Shown here one piece after another: positions 30,642 through 39,805 of a DNA stretch of 64,000 bases. The notes below the pieces were generated by a model. The model saw nothing but the letters and a program-made list of their open reading frames with translations. It was not told the DNA's origin and did no database searches. The first letter of the stretch is position 1, and each line of letters begins with the position of its first letter. Source of the DNA: Mycobacterium sp. GA-1199 (lineage in GTDB: Bacteria > Actinomycetota > Actinomycetes > Mycobacteriales > Mycobacteriaceae); contig NZ_LQIX01000008.1 in NCBI RefSeq assembly GCF_001500045.1, forward strand, positions 1 through 64,000, in the 5' to 3' direction. Made by a program: the position numbers and the translations under genes.

Positions 30642-31879
30642 CAGGCGACCTCGAACGGGACGGACAGCGGCCGTCGCACATAACTGCCGCCGGCCCAGAC
30701 GATTCCGCTCTCGTCGACCGCGAAGTCGGGTATGCGCGTCAGCAGTTCGGTCAGCGCGACGCGGGACTGCATACGCGCGGCCGCCGCGCCCAGGCAGTGG
30801 TGCGCGCCGTGGCTGAAGGTCAGGATGTTGCGCGGTCTGCGTGTCACGTCGAGTTCGGATGCGCCGTCGCCGAATTGGCGTTCGTCGCGGTTGGCCGATG
30901 CGTACAGCAACAACACCCGCCTGCCCTCCGGGATCGTGGTGTCGGCCACCGTCACGTCGCGGGTGACGGTGCGGGCCAGCCCCTGCACCGGTGAGGTCAT
31001 GCGTAGGAACTCGTCGACGGAATCCGGTATGAGATCCGGGTTTTCGACTAGCAGGCGGCGTTGGTCGGGTCGCTGGTGAAGCAGCTGCACCGAGCCGCCC
31101 AGCATGCCGGTGGTGGTGTCGTTGCCGCCGGTGACCATCGTGAAGGTGAAGGCGAGGATCGAGAGCACACCGGCGATGTCGCCGGCGGCCCCCACACCCG
31201 CGGCCACCAGATGTGACACGGTGTCGTCCTCTGGTTCAACTCGCCGGCGTTCGATGAGATCGGTGAAGTAGGCCATCATCTCGCCGAGGTTGTCGCCGAG
31301 CGTCTCCAGCGCACCGCCGAGCCCACCGTCGGCGGTGTTGGCGGCCACGATCGCGTCGGTCCAGCAGTCGAACTTGCCGCGGTCGGCCTCAGGTACGCCG
31401 AGATAGTGCGCGACCACCATGGACGGCAGGGGCTTGAACAGTTCGGCGACGATGTCCCCGCCACCGTTGGCCCGTAACCGCTCGATCCGCTCGACGACGA
31501 ATTCGCGGACTTTGGGCTCGACCGCCTCGACCTGCCGCGGCGTGAAGCCCCGCGCCACCAGCTTGCGGAACTCGGTGTGTACGGGCGGGTCCTGCATCAC
31601 CATCGGCGGATTGTCGGCCAGGCCGATCAGTTCGAGCTCGCCGTAGTTGACGGTGAGCCCCTGAGCCGAGGAGAACGTCTCGTGATCACGCGCGGCGGCC
31701 CAGATGTCGGCATGTCTCGACATGACGTAGTAGTCGTGGTCGGGCCGGTCGCGCGGCACCACGTGGTGCACGGGATCACGGTCACGCAGCGCTCGGTACA
31801 TCGGCCACGGATCGGCCCATGTGTCTGCGTCGGCGAGCTGGAATCGAACCGGCGTGTCATGAGACAGGGTAGCCGTCAC
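30641..31879 (-). CDS. cyp130: Cytochrome P450 CYP130
   Basis: A 412-residue soluble P450. Diagnostic residues are the I-helix TGGNDTTT (250-257), the K-helix ExxR in EFLR (290-293) and the haem loop FSHGAHHCLG with the cysteine ligand at 362. M. tuberculosis CYP130 has a similar length and has been reported to N-demethylate dextromethorphan; the natural substrate is not settled. GTG 31879 is supported by a -35 TTGACA (31910-31915), an 18-bp spacer and -10 TACGAA (31886-31891) 6 nt upstream. The TetR gene overlaps its 3' end. Confidence 0.93.
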   Translation of the reverse strand: MTATLSHDTPVRFQLADADTWADPWPMYRALRDRDPVHHVVPRDRPDHDYYVMSRHADIWAAARDHETFSSAQGLTVNYGELELIGLADNPPMVMQDPPVHTEFRKLVARGFTPRQVEAVEPKVREFVVERIERLRANGGGDIVAELFKPLPSMVVAHYLGVPEADRGKFDCWTDAIVAANTADGGLGGALETLGDNLGEMMAYFTDLIERRRVEPEDDTVSHLVAAGVGAAGDIAGVLSILAFTFTMVTGGNDTTTGMLGGSVQLLHQRPDQRRLLVENPDLIPDSVDEFLRMTSPVQGLARTVTRDVTVADTTIPEGRRVLLLYASANRDERQFGDGASELDVTRRPRNILTFSHGAHHCLGAAAARMQSRVALTELLTRIPDFAVDESGIVWAGGSYVRRPLSVPFEVA

Positions 31880-31885
31880 GTCTCA

Positions 31886-31915
31886 TTCGTACGACACTAT
31901 GCGCGAACCTGTCAA
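31886..31915 (-). promoter_or_regulatory. Promoter of cyp130-tetR (leaderless)
   Basis: Minus-strand TTGACA (31915-31910), an 18-nt spacer, TACGAA (31891-31886), 6 nt, GTG. The -35 is the full consensus. Confidence 0.55.
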
Positions 31916-31923
31916 TAGTATCG
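31892..31923. promoter_or_regulatory. Candidate TetR operator at cyp130
   Basis: Arms CGACACTAT (31892-31900) and ATAGTATCG (31915-31923) pair at 8 of 9 positions around a 14-bp centre. They cover the -35 to -10 spacer, a suitable place for repression by the co-encoded TetR protein. Confidence 0.4.
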
Positions 31924-31987
31924 ACCGCGAAACCGACGGATTGGTCGCGGATCGAGCTGATCAGCAGCCATTACGTCGGTCCCGACG

Positions 31988-33352
31988 TCAGATTCCCGCG
32001 CCCGGATTGAGGATGTTGTCCGGATCGAGCGCCTGCTTGATCCGCCGGTTGAGTTCCATCGCCTCCGGGCCGATCTGACCGGCCAGCCACGGCCGCTTGA
32101 GCCTGCCGACCCCGTGTTCGCCGGTGATCGTGCCGCCCAGGCTCACGGCAAGGTCCATGATCTCGCCGAACGCTTGGTGCGCGCGTTCGGTCATCGCGGG
32201 ATCGGTGGGGTCGTAGACGATCAGCGGGTGCGTGTTGCCATCGCCCGCGTGCGCGATCACCGAGATCAGCAAATCGTGGTTGTTCGCGATCTTGGCCACG
32301 CCGCCGACCAGATCGGCCAACGCGGGCAACGGAACTCCGACGTCCTCGAGTAGCAGCGAGCCCTTCAATTCGACGGCCGGAATGCAGAACCGCCGGGCGG
32401 CGACGAAGGCCTCGCCCTCCTCGGGGTCCGATGTCGAAAAGACTTCCTTCGCACCGTGTTCGGTGAAGACGTCGGCCATGAAGCGGGCGTCCTCGGCGCC
32501 CGATGGGCCGCGGTCGTCGGAGGCGGCCACCAGCATCGCGGCGGCGTTGCGGTCGAGGCCCATCTTCAGTTTGTCCTCGACGGCGTTGATGGCGGCCGAG
32601 TCCATGAACTCCAGCATCGAGGGCCGGATCTTGGCCGTGATCGCGACGACGGCCGCGGCCGCTGCTTCCACGGAGCCGAATGCCGCGACCACCGTGCACG
32701 CCGCCGACTGTGCCGGTAGCAATTTCAGCGTCACCTCGGTCACCACGCCGAGCGTGCCCTCGCTGCCGACGAACAACTTGGTCAGCGGGAGCCCGGCGAC
32801 GTCCTTGAGCCGTGGACCGCCGAGCCGCACCGCCGTGCCGTCGGCGAGCACCACCTGCAGTCCGAGCACGTAATCCGTTGTGACGCCGTACTTCACGCAG
32901 CACAGACCACCGGCGTTGGTGGCGACATTGCCGCCGATACTGCAGATCTCGAACGACGAGGGGTCCGGGGGGTACCACAACCCGAACTCGGCGACGGCCT
33001 TCTTGACCTCGGCGTTGAGCAGACCGGGCTGGACGACGGCGGTGCGGGTCAACGGGTCGACGGTGATGTCACGCATCTTCTCGGTCGTCAGCACGATGGC
33101 GCCGTCGAGGGCCGATGCGCCGCCCGACAGGCCGGTGCCCATGCCGCGGGGCACCACCGCGATCTTGTTGACGGTCGCCCAGCGCAGGACCGCCTGCACG
33201 TCTTCGGTGCTGCGCGGCCGTACCACCGCAAGCGGTGTTCCCGCGTTCGGGTCGAACGCCCGGTCCTGCCGGTAGGAGCCCAGGATGTCCGGATCGGTGA
33301 CGAGGGCTCCCTCGGGCAGCGCGTCGACCAGGTCAACCAGGGGTGACTTCAC
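31988..33352 (-). CDS. GlcD-type FAD-linked oxidase (Rv1257c-like)
   Basis: A 454-residue flavoenzyme of the glycolate oxidase/D-lactate dehydrogenase family. The FAD domain shows VPRGMGTGLSGGASALDGAI, ICSIGGNVATNAGG and FVGSEGTLGVVTEVTL; the C-terminal domain has the metal motif AHAGDGNTHPLIVYDP and TGEHGVGRLKRPWLAG. GTG 33352 is chosen over the longer frame to 33721 because TACCAT sits exactly 6 nt upstream and the length then equals Rv1257c. It is a paralogue of 19739-21094 and divergent from the LuxR gene. The substrate is undetermined. Confidence 0.9.
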   Translation of the reverse strand: MKSPLVDLVDALPEGALVTDPDILGSYRQDRAFDPNAGTPLAVVRPRSTEDVQAVLRWATVNKIAVVPRGMGTGLSGGASALDGAIVLTTEKMRDITVDPLTRTAVVQPGLLNAEVKKAVAEFGLWYPPDPSSFEICSIGGNVATNAGGLCCVKYGVTTDYVLGLQVVLADGTAVRLGGPRLKDVAGLPLTKLFVGSEGTLGVVTEVTLKLLPAQSAACTVVAAFGSVEAAAAAVVAITAKIRPSMLEFMDSAAINAVEDKLKMGLDRNAAAMLVAASDDRGPSGAEDARFMADVFTEHGAKEVFSTSDPEEGEAFVAARRFCIPAVELKGSLLLEDVGVPLPALADLVGGVAKIANNHDLLISVIAHAGDGNTHPLIVYDPTDPAMTERAHQAFGEIMDLAVSLGGTITGEHGVGRLKRPWLAGQIGPEAMELNRRIKQALDPDNILNPGAGI

Positions 33353-33358
33353 AGCGCC

Positions 33359-33364
33359 ATGGTA
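33359..33364 (-). promoter_or_regulatory. -10 hexamer of the Rv1257c-like gene (leaderless)
   Basis: Minus-strand TACCAT, 6 nt, then GTG 33352. Confidence 0.5.
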
Positions 33365-33433
33365 CGAGCCCGCGCCGTGGACAGGCCCGCGCCGTGAGCA
33401 GGTCCACGGTGGCTCGAAAACACGCGCAGGTAG

Positions 33434-33457
33434 CGGAACTGCGGGATATAGTTCCGC
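33434..33457 (+). promoter_or_regulatory. LuxR gene promoter with 7-bp inverted repeat
   Basis: GCGGAAC (33434-33440) and GTTCCGC (33451-33457) are perfect inverted arms around the -10 TATAGT (33447-33452). The GTG at 33459 starts 6 nt after the hexamer, so the mRNA is probably leaderless, and any protein bound to the arms would cover the -10. It is a candidate autoregulatory operator. Confidence 0.5.
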
Positions 33458-33458
33458 C

Positions 33459-36077
33459 GTGATCAGCGGGGAGCCGCTGGCGGGACGTGACGGCGAACTG
33501 GCGATCATTCGCCGCGCACTCGGGGGCAGCGACACATCCGGCGTGGTGATCGTCGGAGCCGCCGGGGTGGGCAAGACCCGGCTCGCACGTGAGGTGCTTC
33601 GGCTCGCTGAACGCGGCGGGGAGCGAACGAACTGGATCGTCGGCACCGAATCCGCGAAGGCGCTGCCGCTGGGTGCGTTCACCGCGGTAATCGACGACGC
33701 CGTCGCCGATCCGCTGCCCAACGTGCGTCAGCTGGTCAATTCCCTTGTGGCCCAACAACGTCGCGGCCGCACCCTGATCGGTGTCGACGACGCGCATCTG
33801 CTCGACGGGCTGTCGGCGCACGTGGTGCACCAGCTCGCGCAGACCCGGGCGGCCCGCCTGGTCGTCACCGTCCGTTCGGGCGCCGACGAACCCGATGCGA
33901 TCACCGCGCTGTGGAAGGACGGACTTCTCGTCCGCCTCGACCTTGCGCCGCTGTCCGTCGACGCGGCCCGCGGCATGATCGAGCAGAGCCTGGGCGGGTT
34001 CGTCGACGCCCGTAGCGCTCAGCGGTTCTGGAAGCTGACCGGTGGCAACGCCCTCTTCCTGAACCAGTTGGTCAAAGACCAGATCGACGCCGGCCGGATG
34101 CGGCAGACGGCGGGGGTATGGATGTGGGACGGCGATCTCGCGGTGTCGCAGAGCATCAGCGACATGGTCGGGCGCCAACTGCGCGAACTCACCCCCGATG
34201 TCGCCCTCGTCGTCGACACACTGTCGCAATGCGAACCACTGCCGGTCGCCACCCTGTGCGACGTCGTGGACCGGGACGCGCTGGAGGCGGCCGAACGGAT
34301 GCGGCTGGTGACCGTCGAGCGAAGCGGAGCAGATCTGGTGGCCCGCCTGGCCCATCCGCTGTTCGGCGAATTGCGGCGCGCGACAGCGGGCGAGATGCAC
34401 CTGTCGAGGATTCGCGGCAGGTTGGCCACCCGGCTCGCCCAAGACCGCGAGCTCGACGTTCAGGCGACCGTGCGGCGGGCCCTGCTCGCGCTCGAATCAG
34501 ACCTGGCACCGGATCCCGACGTCTTCCTGACGGCGGCGCGTGGCGCGATGACACTGCTCGACCTCGAACTCGCCGACCGGTTCGCAACCGCGGCGGCCGA
34601 CGCCGGTGCCGCCGAGGCACCCGGGTTGCGCGCGTTGAACCTGTTCCTGCTCGGTCGGGGCGACCAGGCCGAGGACGTGCTGAGTCGGATGGCCGGCCAA
34701 AGCGCGGCAAGCGCACACCGATGGTCGGTTCTGAGGGCGGCCAACCTGATCTGGATGCTGGGCCGTATCGAAGAAGCGTCCGCGGTGCTGGCCGGGCTGG
34801 CTTCGGGACCCGAGTCGACGGCCGAGCAGTTCGCGCGCATGGCCGCCGAAGCGTGCGTCGATGCCGCATCGGCGCGATGTGACGCCGCAGTCCAAAAGGC
34901 CACGGCGGCACTGGAGTCGGGGCTGCTGACCGACTTCGACGCGATGTTGGCCTCGGTGGCGCTGACGATGGCGCTGGGGGCGCTCGGCCTGGCCGACGAA
35001 CTGACCGCCGTCGCGGAGTCGGCGATGAATCGGGCGATGACGTCATTTCAGGCGTCACACATGCGGTTCTGGTTCGCCAGCGTGTACGCCCGCGCCTGCC
35101 GGCTGACCGGGCACATCGGCGAATGTGAGGCAATGGCGCGGCGAGTGGCCGACTCGGCCAAAGAGATGCCGAGCCTGGCCTACGCCAATCTGGCGTCGCT
35201 GCTGGGAAACGCCGAACTCATGCGGGGCAACGCCCGCGCTGCGGTGACTTTGTTGCGCGAGGCTTTGGCCGGTGTGCAAAGGCACGGTGTGACAAGCGGT
35301 TTGCGGCCGGCGACCTGTTTCGGCCTGGCGGAGGCCTACGCGAAACTCGGTGAAGGGCAGGCGGCCGAGGACGTGATCGCCGACGCGCGGGAGAGTGTGC
35401 CGTCCGACTACGTGTTCATGCAGACGGCGTTGAGCATCGCCACCGGATGGTCGTTGGTGGCCAACGGATGCGTCGCCGACGCCATCGCCACCGTGCGATC
35501 GGCGGCGTCACAAGCCCGCACGCGCCGCCAGCCCACCCACGAGCTGGCGTGCCATCAGGCGGCGGCGCAGTGGGGCGACACATCGTGTGCCACGCTCGCA
35601 CGTGAGCTTGCCGGCGAACTCCGGCTGCCGTTGGCCGATGCCGTTGCGCGCCATGCGGAAGCGCTTGCCGCCGACGACGGAGAAGGGTTGCTCGCGGCCG
35701 CCGACGCCTACCGGTCCATCGGCGACCGCGCCGCCGCCGCCGACGCCGCCGCACAGGCGGCGGTCGCATTCACCCGCGGCCAGCACCGCAAGCGGGGCCT
35801 GTATGCAGCCGCCGTGGCCAAGGAACTCAGCGATGCGTGCGGGGGACTGTGCACACCGGCCCTGAGGGTTCCGGCCGGTCAACCGTTGACCGGCCGTCAA
35901 CGCGAGATCGTCGAGTTCGTGGTGGCCGGATTGTCCAACCGCGAGATCGCCGACCGGCTGGTGATGTCGGTGCGCAGCGTCGAGGGCCACATCTATCGCG
36001 CATGCCAACGGGTGGGGGCGAGTTCCCGAGACGAACTCGCGGCGATCTGCAGACGAGGACCGGTTCCCGGTGGCTGA
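33459..36077 (+). CDS. Large LuxR-family ATPase regulator (LAL/MalT type)
   Basis: An 872-residue regulator. The N-terminal STAND/AAA ATPase begins GEPLAGRDGELAIIRRAL with Walker A GAAGVGKT and Walker B-like TLIGVDDAHLL. The centre is Ala/Leu-rich helical repeat sequence. The C-terminal LuxR helix-turn-helix reads LTGRQREIVEFVVAGLSNRE and ends near DELAAICRR. Such proteins are signal-responsive activators of adjacent operons. GTG 33459 is supported by TATAGT 6 nt upstream. It is followed by, and overlaps or nearly abuts, an acyl-CoA ligase gene, which it may control. The pair is not present between Rv1257c and Rv1258c in M. tuberculosis. Confidence 0.88.
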   Translation: MISGEPLAGRDGELAIIRRALGGSDTSGVVIVGAAGVGKTRLAREVLRLAERGGERTNWIVGTESAKALPLGAFTAVIDDAVADPLPNVRQLVNSLVAQQRRGRTLIGVDDAHLLDGLSAHVVHQLAQTRAARLVVTVRSGADEPDAITALWKDGLLVRLDLAPLSVDAARGMIEQSLGGFVDARSAQRFWKLTGGNALFLNQLVKDQIDAGRMRQTAGVWMWDGDLAVSQSISDMVGRQLRELTPDVALVVDTLSQCEPLPVATLCDVVDRDALEAAERMRLVTVERSGADLVARLAHPLFGELRRATAGEMHLSRIRGRLATRLAQDRELDVQATVRRALLALESDLAPDPDVFLTAARGAMTLLDLELADRFATAAADAGAAEAPGLRALNLFLLGRGDQAEDVLSRMAGQSAASAHRWSVLRAANLIWMLGRIEEASAVLAGLASGPESTAEQFARMAAEACVDAASARCDAAVQKATAALESGLLTDFDAMLASVALTMALGALGLADELTAVAESAMNRAMTSFQASHMRFWFASVYARACRLTGHIGECEAMARRVADSAKEMPSLAYANLASLLGNAELMRGNARAAVTLLREALAGVQRHGVTSGLRPATCFGLAEAYAKLGEGQAAEDVIADARESVPSDYVFMQTALSIATGWSLVANGCVADAIATVRSAASQARTRRQPTHELACHQAAAQWGDTSCATLARELAGELRLPLADAVARHAEALAADDGEGLLAAADAYRSIGDRAAAADAAAQAAVAFTRGQHRKRGLYAAAVAKELSDACGGLCTPALRVPAGQPLTGRQREIVEFVVAGLSNREIADRLVMSVRSVEGHIYRACQRVGASSRDELAAICRRGPVPGG

Positions 36078-36126
36078 AAACAGCGATCGCCCACCGATGG
36101 AAGGCGCTTCTGGAAAGAGCCCGCCC

Positions 36127-37677
36127 ATGGATACGGTCCACGACCGTGAGGCGGGATTCGGCCACTGGGCGACTCGCCGTGCGTCGCTGTGCGGCGATCG
36201 GGTGGCTTTGATCGACGGGGACCGACGGCTCACCTTCAGCGAATTCGACTGTCGGACCGATCGGCTGGCGCAGGCTTTGCGCGCGTCGGGCGTGCGCAAG
36301 GGCGACCGCGTGGCGGGGCTCATGATAAACAGCTGCGCCTTTCTGGAGACGCTGTTCGCCACCGCAAAACTCGGCGCCGTATTCGTGCCCATCAATTTTC
36401 GGCTCACCGCTCCGGAAGTCGCTTACCTGTTATGTGATTCCGGTGCAGTTTCCTTCGTGTGGTCAGGGATGTTCGCGGCAGTCGCACGCGCGGCGTGCGC
36501 CGGCGAAGGTGTGCATGTCAGTACCCGAGTGGTGGTCGGTGGTGACGCCGAGGACGGGGAAACGGAGTTCGAGCTGTTTCTAGCCAGCGGCCAGGACCGT
36601 CCCGTGGACGTCTCGATAGCCGGCACCGACTTGTGTTGTCTCCCCTACACCTCCGGGACTACAGGCCGCCCCAAGGGTGCGATGCTGACCCATGACAACG
36701 TGTTCTGGAACACGCTCAACGGTGTGACCGCCGGGCGCGGGCTACACGAAGGAGACCGAACCGTCACCGCGGCGCCGTTGTTTCACATCGGTGGGCTCAG
36801 CGTGCACACGCTGCCGCTGATTTACGTCGGCGGCACGAACGTACTACTTCCTGGCTTCGATCCGGTGCGGACGCTAGCCGCGATGGCGCGCGAGCGCGTC
36901 ACCGTCCAGTTTTTCGTCCCGGCGATGTGGGCGGCACTGATGGCCGTACCGGATTTCGAATCCTATGACCTGTCGGCGCTCGAATTGGCCGTCAGCGCCG
37001 GGGCTCCGTGTCCGCTGCCGGTGATCGAGTACTTCCAGGGCCGCGGCGTGCCGTTCCAGGAGAGCTTCGGTCTGACCGAAACAGGCGGCGTCACACTGCT
37101 CGACGCCGATCACGTCAGGGAGAAATCCGGCTCGGTCGGCCGGGCGCTGTTCCACGTGCAAGCCCGCGTCGTCGATGAGCAGGACCGCGACGTGCCCACT
37201 GACACCGTCGGCGAAGTCGTCGTCCGCGGTCCGGCAGTTTTCACGGGTTACTGGTTGAAGCCGGATGTGACCGCCGAAGCGGTCCGTGGCGGCTGGTTTC
37301 ACACCGGCGATCTGGGCCGCATGGACGCGGACGGCTTCATCACCCTCGTCGACCGCAAGAACGACATGATCATCAGCGGGGGTGAGAACGTCTACCCGGT
37401 CGAGGTCGAGCAGGTCCTCTATCGCCATCCCGCGGTCAACGAGGTGGCGGTGGTGGGCGTCCCGGACCCCAAATGGGGAGAAACGCCGATCGCGGTGGTC
37501 GTTTTCAAAGACGGTGCCCAGATCACCGGCGACGAGCTGATCGATTACGCGCGTGCGCGCCTGGCCCACTTCAAATGCCCCACCCGGGTGGAGTGCATGC
37601 CCGAGCTACCACGCAACGCGTCAGGGAAAGTGCTCAAGACCGCCTTGCGTAGGCAATTCGATACCCCGGCCCGCTAA
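36127..37677 (+). CDS. Fatty-acyl-CoA/AMP ligase (FadD-type)
   Basis: A 516-residue ANL-superfamily enzyme that activates a carboxylic acid as acyl-AMP and then as CoA thioester. Motifs: YTSGTTGRPKGAMLTHDN (P-loop), ESFGLTETGG, GWFHTGDLGRMDADGFITLV and the catalytic Lys in PRNASGKVLKT. ATG 36127 has GGAAAGAG 7 nt upstream and matches the usual N-terminus; GTG 36070, overlapping the LuxR gene by 8 bp, is an alternative. It shares a four-base overlap of stop codons with the convergent tap gene (CTAA). The acid substrate cannot be read from sequence. Confidence 0.9.
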   Translation: MDTVHDREAGFGHWATRRASLCGDRVALIDGDRRLTFSEFDCRTDRLAQALRASGVRKGDRVAGLMINSCAFLETLFATAKLGAVFVPINFRLTAPEVAYLLCDSGAVSFVWSGMFAAVARAACAGEGVHVSTRVVVGGDAEDGETEFELFLASGQDRPVDVSIAGTDLCCLPYTSGTTGRPKGAMLTHDNVFWNTLNGVTAGRGLHEGDRTVTAAPLFHIGGLSVHTLPLIYVGGTNVLLPGFDPVRTLAAMARERVTVQFFVPAMWAALMAVPDFESYDLSALELAVSAGAPCPLPVIEYFQGRGVPFQESFGLTETGGVTLLDADHVREKSGSVGRALFHVQARVVDEQDRDVPTDTVGEVVVRGPAVFTGYWLKPDVTAEAVRGGWFHTGDLGRMDADGFITLVDRKNDMIISGGENVYPVEVEQVLYRHPAVNEVAVVGVPDPKWGETPIAVVVFKDGAQITGDELIDYARARLAHFKCPTRVECMPELPRNASGKVLKTALRRQFDTPAR

Positions 37678-38903
37678 ACCGTTGGCGGGCGGTCGAGTTC
37701 GCGGAGTGCGGGCAGGAACACGGCGATGATGCCCAGCAGCAGCATCGGCAGCGCGAGCGCCAGGAACGTCACATGCAAACCTGCCGAGTCGGCCAGCGGC
37801 CCGGCGATGATCAGTCCGAGCGGGCCCGCCGCGTAGGCCAGCGATCCCATCACGCCCACCACCCGGCCCCGCAGGTGCTGCGGCGCCCTCGTCTGCATGA
37901 CGTAGTTGTAGATCGGTTGGATCGGCCCGTAGAACAGGCCGACGATCGCCGAGAGGACCAGGATCAGCGGTAGCGGTGGCAGGAACGCGATGACCGTCAT
38001 TGCGACGCCGAGCGTCAGCACCGCGGTCAACATCGTCACCCTCCGGTTGATGTACTTCGACGACACCGCATAACCGAGCGCTCCCACCAGGCCGCCGATG
38101 CTCAACGCCATCAGCACCCAACCGAGTTGCACGGGTTCGTCGCGGTCGGTGAAGTACTTGGGGAACAGGACCGACTCCATCGGCATGTAGAGCCCGGTCA
38201 CCACGAGGTCGACGACCGCCAGCGTGCGCAGGACCCTGTTGCGCCAGACGAACCTCAGCCCCTCCACGACGCCCGCCCACACCCCCTCGGGCAATGACGT
38301 GCGGTCCGGCGTTCCGGCTCCTTCCAGCCGCAGCAGCGCGATCGCGACTATCGATACCACGAACGCCGACGCGGTGACCCACATCGTGTTGATGCCGCCC
38401 AGCGTGGCGATCAGCAGGCCGCCGATGCCCGGTCCGACGATGTAGGCGAGGTTGAACACCGCCTCGTAGACGCTGTTGGCGCGGTCCAGCGTCCACCCGG
38501 CGCGCGCTGCCGCTTCGGGCAGCATCGTCTCGCGAGCGGTCATTCCCGCCGGGTCGAAGAAGGCGCCCAGCGCGGCCAACGTGGCGAGCACCGCGACGTT
38601 GACGGCCTCCACTCCGAACGTCAGGGCCAGCACGGGCACGGCGGCCACCGACAGCGCGGACAGCGCGTCGGAGACCATAGAGACCAGCCGCCGGCCCAGA
38701 TAGTCCACCGCGGCCCCCGCGATCAGCGTCGCCACCAGCAGCGGCAGTGAACCCGCCATTGCCACGATCGAGGCGTCGAGCGCAGAACCGTTGCGCTGCA
38801 ACACCAGCCATGGGAACGCGACGAGCGAGATTCCGTTGCCGGCACCGGCCGTGAGCGCGGCGAAGAAAATCAGCAGCAGGGGACCGCGCCGGCTATTCAT
38901 CAT
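37674..38903 (-). CDS. tap: MFS multidrug efflux pump Tap (Rv1258c-like)
   Basis: A 409-residue, 12-helix MFS exporter. Matches to M. tuberculosis Rv1258c (Tap) include GNGISLVAFPWLVLQRNGSA, PAGMTARETMLPEAAARAGW, ESVLFPKYFTDRDEPVQLGW and QHLRGRVVGVMGSLAYAAGP. Tap confers low-level resistance to tetracycline and aminoglycosides and is in the WhiB7 regulon in M. tuberculosis; no clear WhiB7 box was identified here. The paired ATGs at 38903/38900 have no ribosome-binding site; 38903 aligns with the Rv1258c start. It is divergent from udgB with only 26 bp between starts. Confidence 0.92.
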   Translation of the reverse strand: MMNSRRGPLLLIFFAALTAGAGNGISLVAFPWLVLQRNGSALDASIVAMAGSLPLLVATLIAGAAVDYLGRRLVSMVSDALSALSVAAVPVLALTFGVEAVNVAVLATLAALGAFFDPAGMTARETMLPEAAARAGWTLDRANSVYEAVFNLAYIVGPGIGGLLIATLGGINTMWVTASAFVVSIVAIALLRLEGAGTPDRTSLPEGVWAGVVEGLRFVWRNRVLRTLAVVDLVVTGLYMPMESVLFPKYFTDRDEPVQLGWVLMALSIGGLVGALGYAVSSKYINRRVTMLTAVLTLGVAMTVIAFLPPLPLILVLSAIVGLFYGPIQPIYNYVMQTRAPQHLRGRVVGVMGSLAYAAGPLGLIIAGPLADSAGLHVTFLALALPMLLLGIIAVFLPALRELDRPPTV

Positions 38904-38917
38904 GAGTTATCGCGGCA

Positions 38918-38924
38918 GAATCTA
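38918..38924. promoter_or_regulatory. Overlapping divergent -10 hexamers of tap and udgB
   Basis: GAATCT (38918-38923, plus) is 6 nt before the udgB GTG; TAGATT (38924-38919, minus) points to tap and gives a leader of about 8-11 nt without a ribosome-binding site. Confidence 0.35.
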
Positions 38925-38929
38925 ACAGC

Positions 38930-39805
38930 GTGCAGGCCCGCTCGGCATCGGAATTTCTCACCGGGCACAGTGGAGCTGTGCAACTCCTGCCTCACCCGCG
39001 GACCGGTGTGCGGTTCGAGTCGCCGGTTCCTCCCGGCTCCGGCTGGCCGGGTGACCCCGCCACACCACAGACCGCCGTCGCGACGACTGCCGCGCACGTC
39101 GTCTCGATGGCGGCGGCGACGCAGTCGCTCACCGAGCTCGACGCCGAGGTGTCGGTGTGCCGGGCCTGTCCCCGTCTGGTCGAGTGGCGGGAGGAGGCCG
39201 CCGTCGTCAAGCGCAGGTCGTTCGCCGACGAGCCGTACTGGGGCCGTCCGGCTCCCGGCTGGGGATCATCGCGGCCGAAGGTGTTCGTCGTCGGCCTTGC
39301 ACCCGCGGCCCACGGGGCCAATCGCACCGGCAGGATCTTCACCGGCGACCGGTCGGGCGATTTCCTGTTCGCGGCGCTGCACCGTGTGGGCCTGGCGAAC
39401 CAGGCGCTGTGCGTGGACGCGGCAGACGGGTTGGCGCTCAACGGAACCCGCGTGGCCGCCGCCGTGCGCTGCGCACCGCCGGCCAATGCGCCGACACCCG
39501 CCGAACGGGCCACCTGCGCTCCGTGGCTGGACGCCGAATGGCGGTTGACGGCGGCGCACGTGCGCGTGGTGGTCGCGCTCGGCGGGTTCGCCTGGCGGGC
39601 GGCGCTGCAGATGCTGCGCACGGGCGGCGTACCGGTGCCGGTGCCCGCGCCGAAGTTCGGCCACGGTGCCACCGCCGAGATGGGCGGCGTCACCCTGGTG
39701 GGCTGCTATCACCCCAGCCAGCAGAACACGTTCACCGGCAAGCTGACCCCGCAGATGTTCGATGACGTTTTCCGCACCGCTAAGGCGCTAGCGTCCGGCG
39801 GATAG
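38930..39805 (+). CDS. udgB: Family 5 uracil-DNA glycosylase UdgB
   Basis: A 291-residue base-excision repair enzyme that removes uracil and some other deaminated bases. Four iron-sulfur ligands are visible: Cys77 and Cys80 (CRACPRL), Cys181 (VRCAPP) and Cys196 (ATCAPW). Motif 1 is [19 protein letters not shown] (without the polar catalytic residue of family 1, as usual for family 5), and motif 3 is [13 protein letters not shown] 38930 is supported by GAATCT 6 nt upstream; GTG 38978 is an alternative. The 3' end overlaps the convergent TetR gene by 26 bp. It corresponds to Rv1259. Confidence 0.93.
   Translation: MQARSASEFLTGHSGAVQLLPHPRTGVRFESPVPPGSGWPGDPATPQTAVATTAAHVVSMAAATQSLTELDAEVSVCRACPRLVEWREEAAVVKRRSFADEPYWGRPAPGWGSSRPKVFVVGLAPAAHGANRTGRIFTGDRSGDFLFAALHRVGLANQALCVDAADGLALNGTRVAAAVRCAPPANAPTPAERATCAPWLDAEWRLTAAHVRVVVALGGFAWRAALQMLRTGGVPVPVPAPKFGHGATAEMGGVTLVGCYHPSQQNTFTGKLTPQMFDDVFRTAKALASGG

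Noticed and set aside
33285..33458. N-terminal extension of the LuxR gene (58 extra codons)
   Set aside because: It would overlap the divergent Rv1257c-like gene and its promoter; the GTG at 33459 has a correctly spaced TATAGT.
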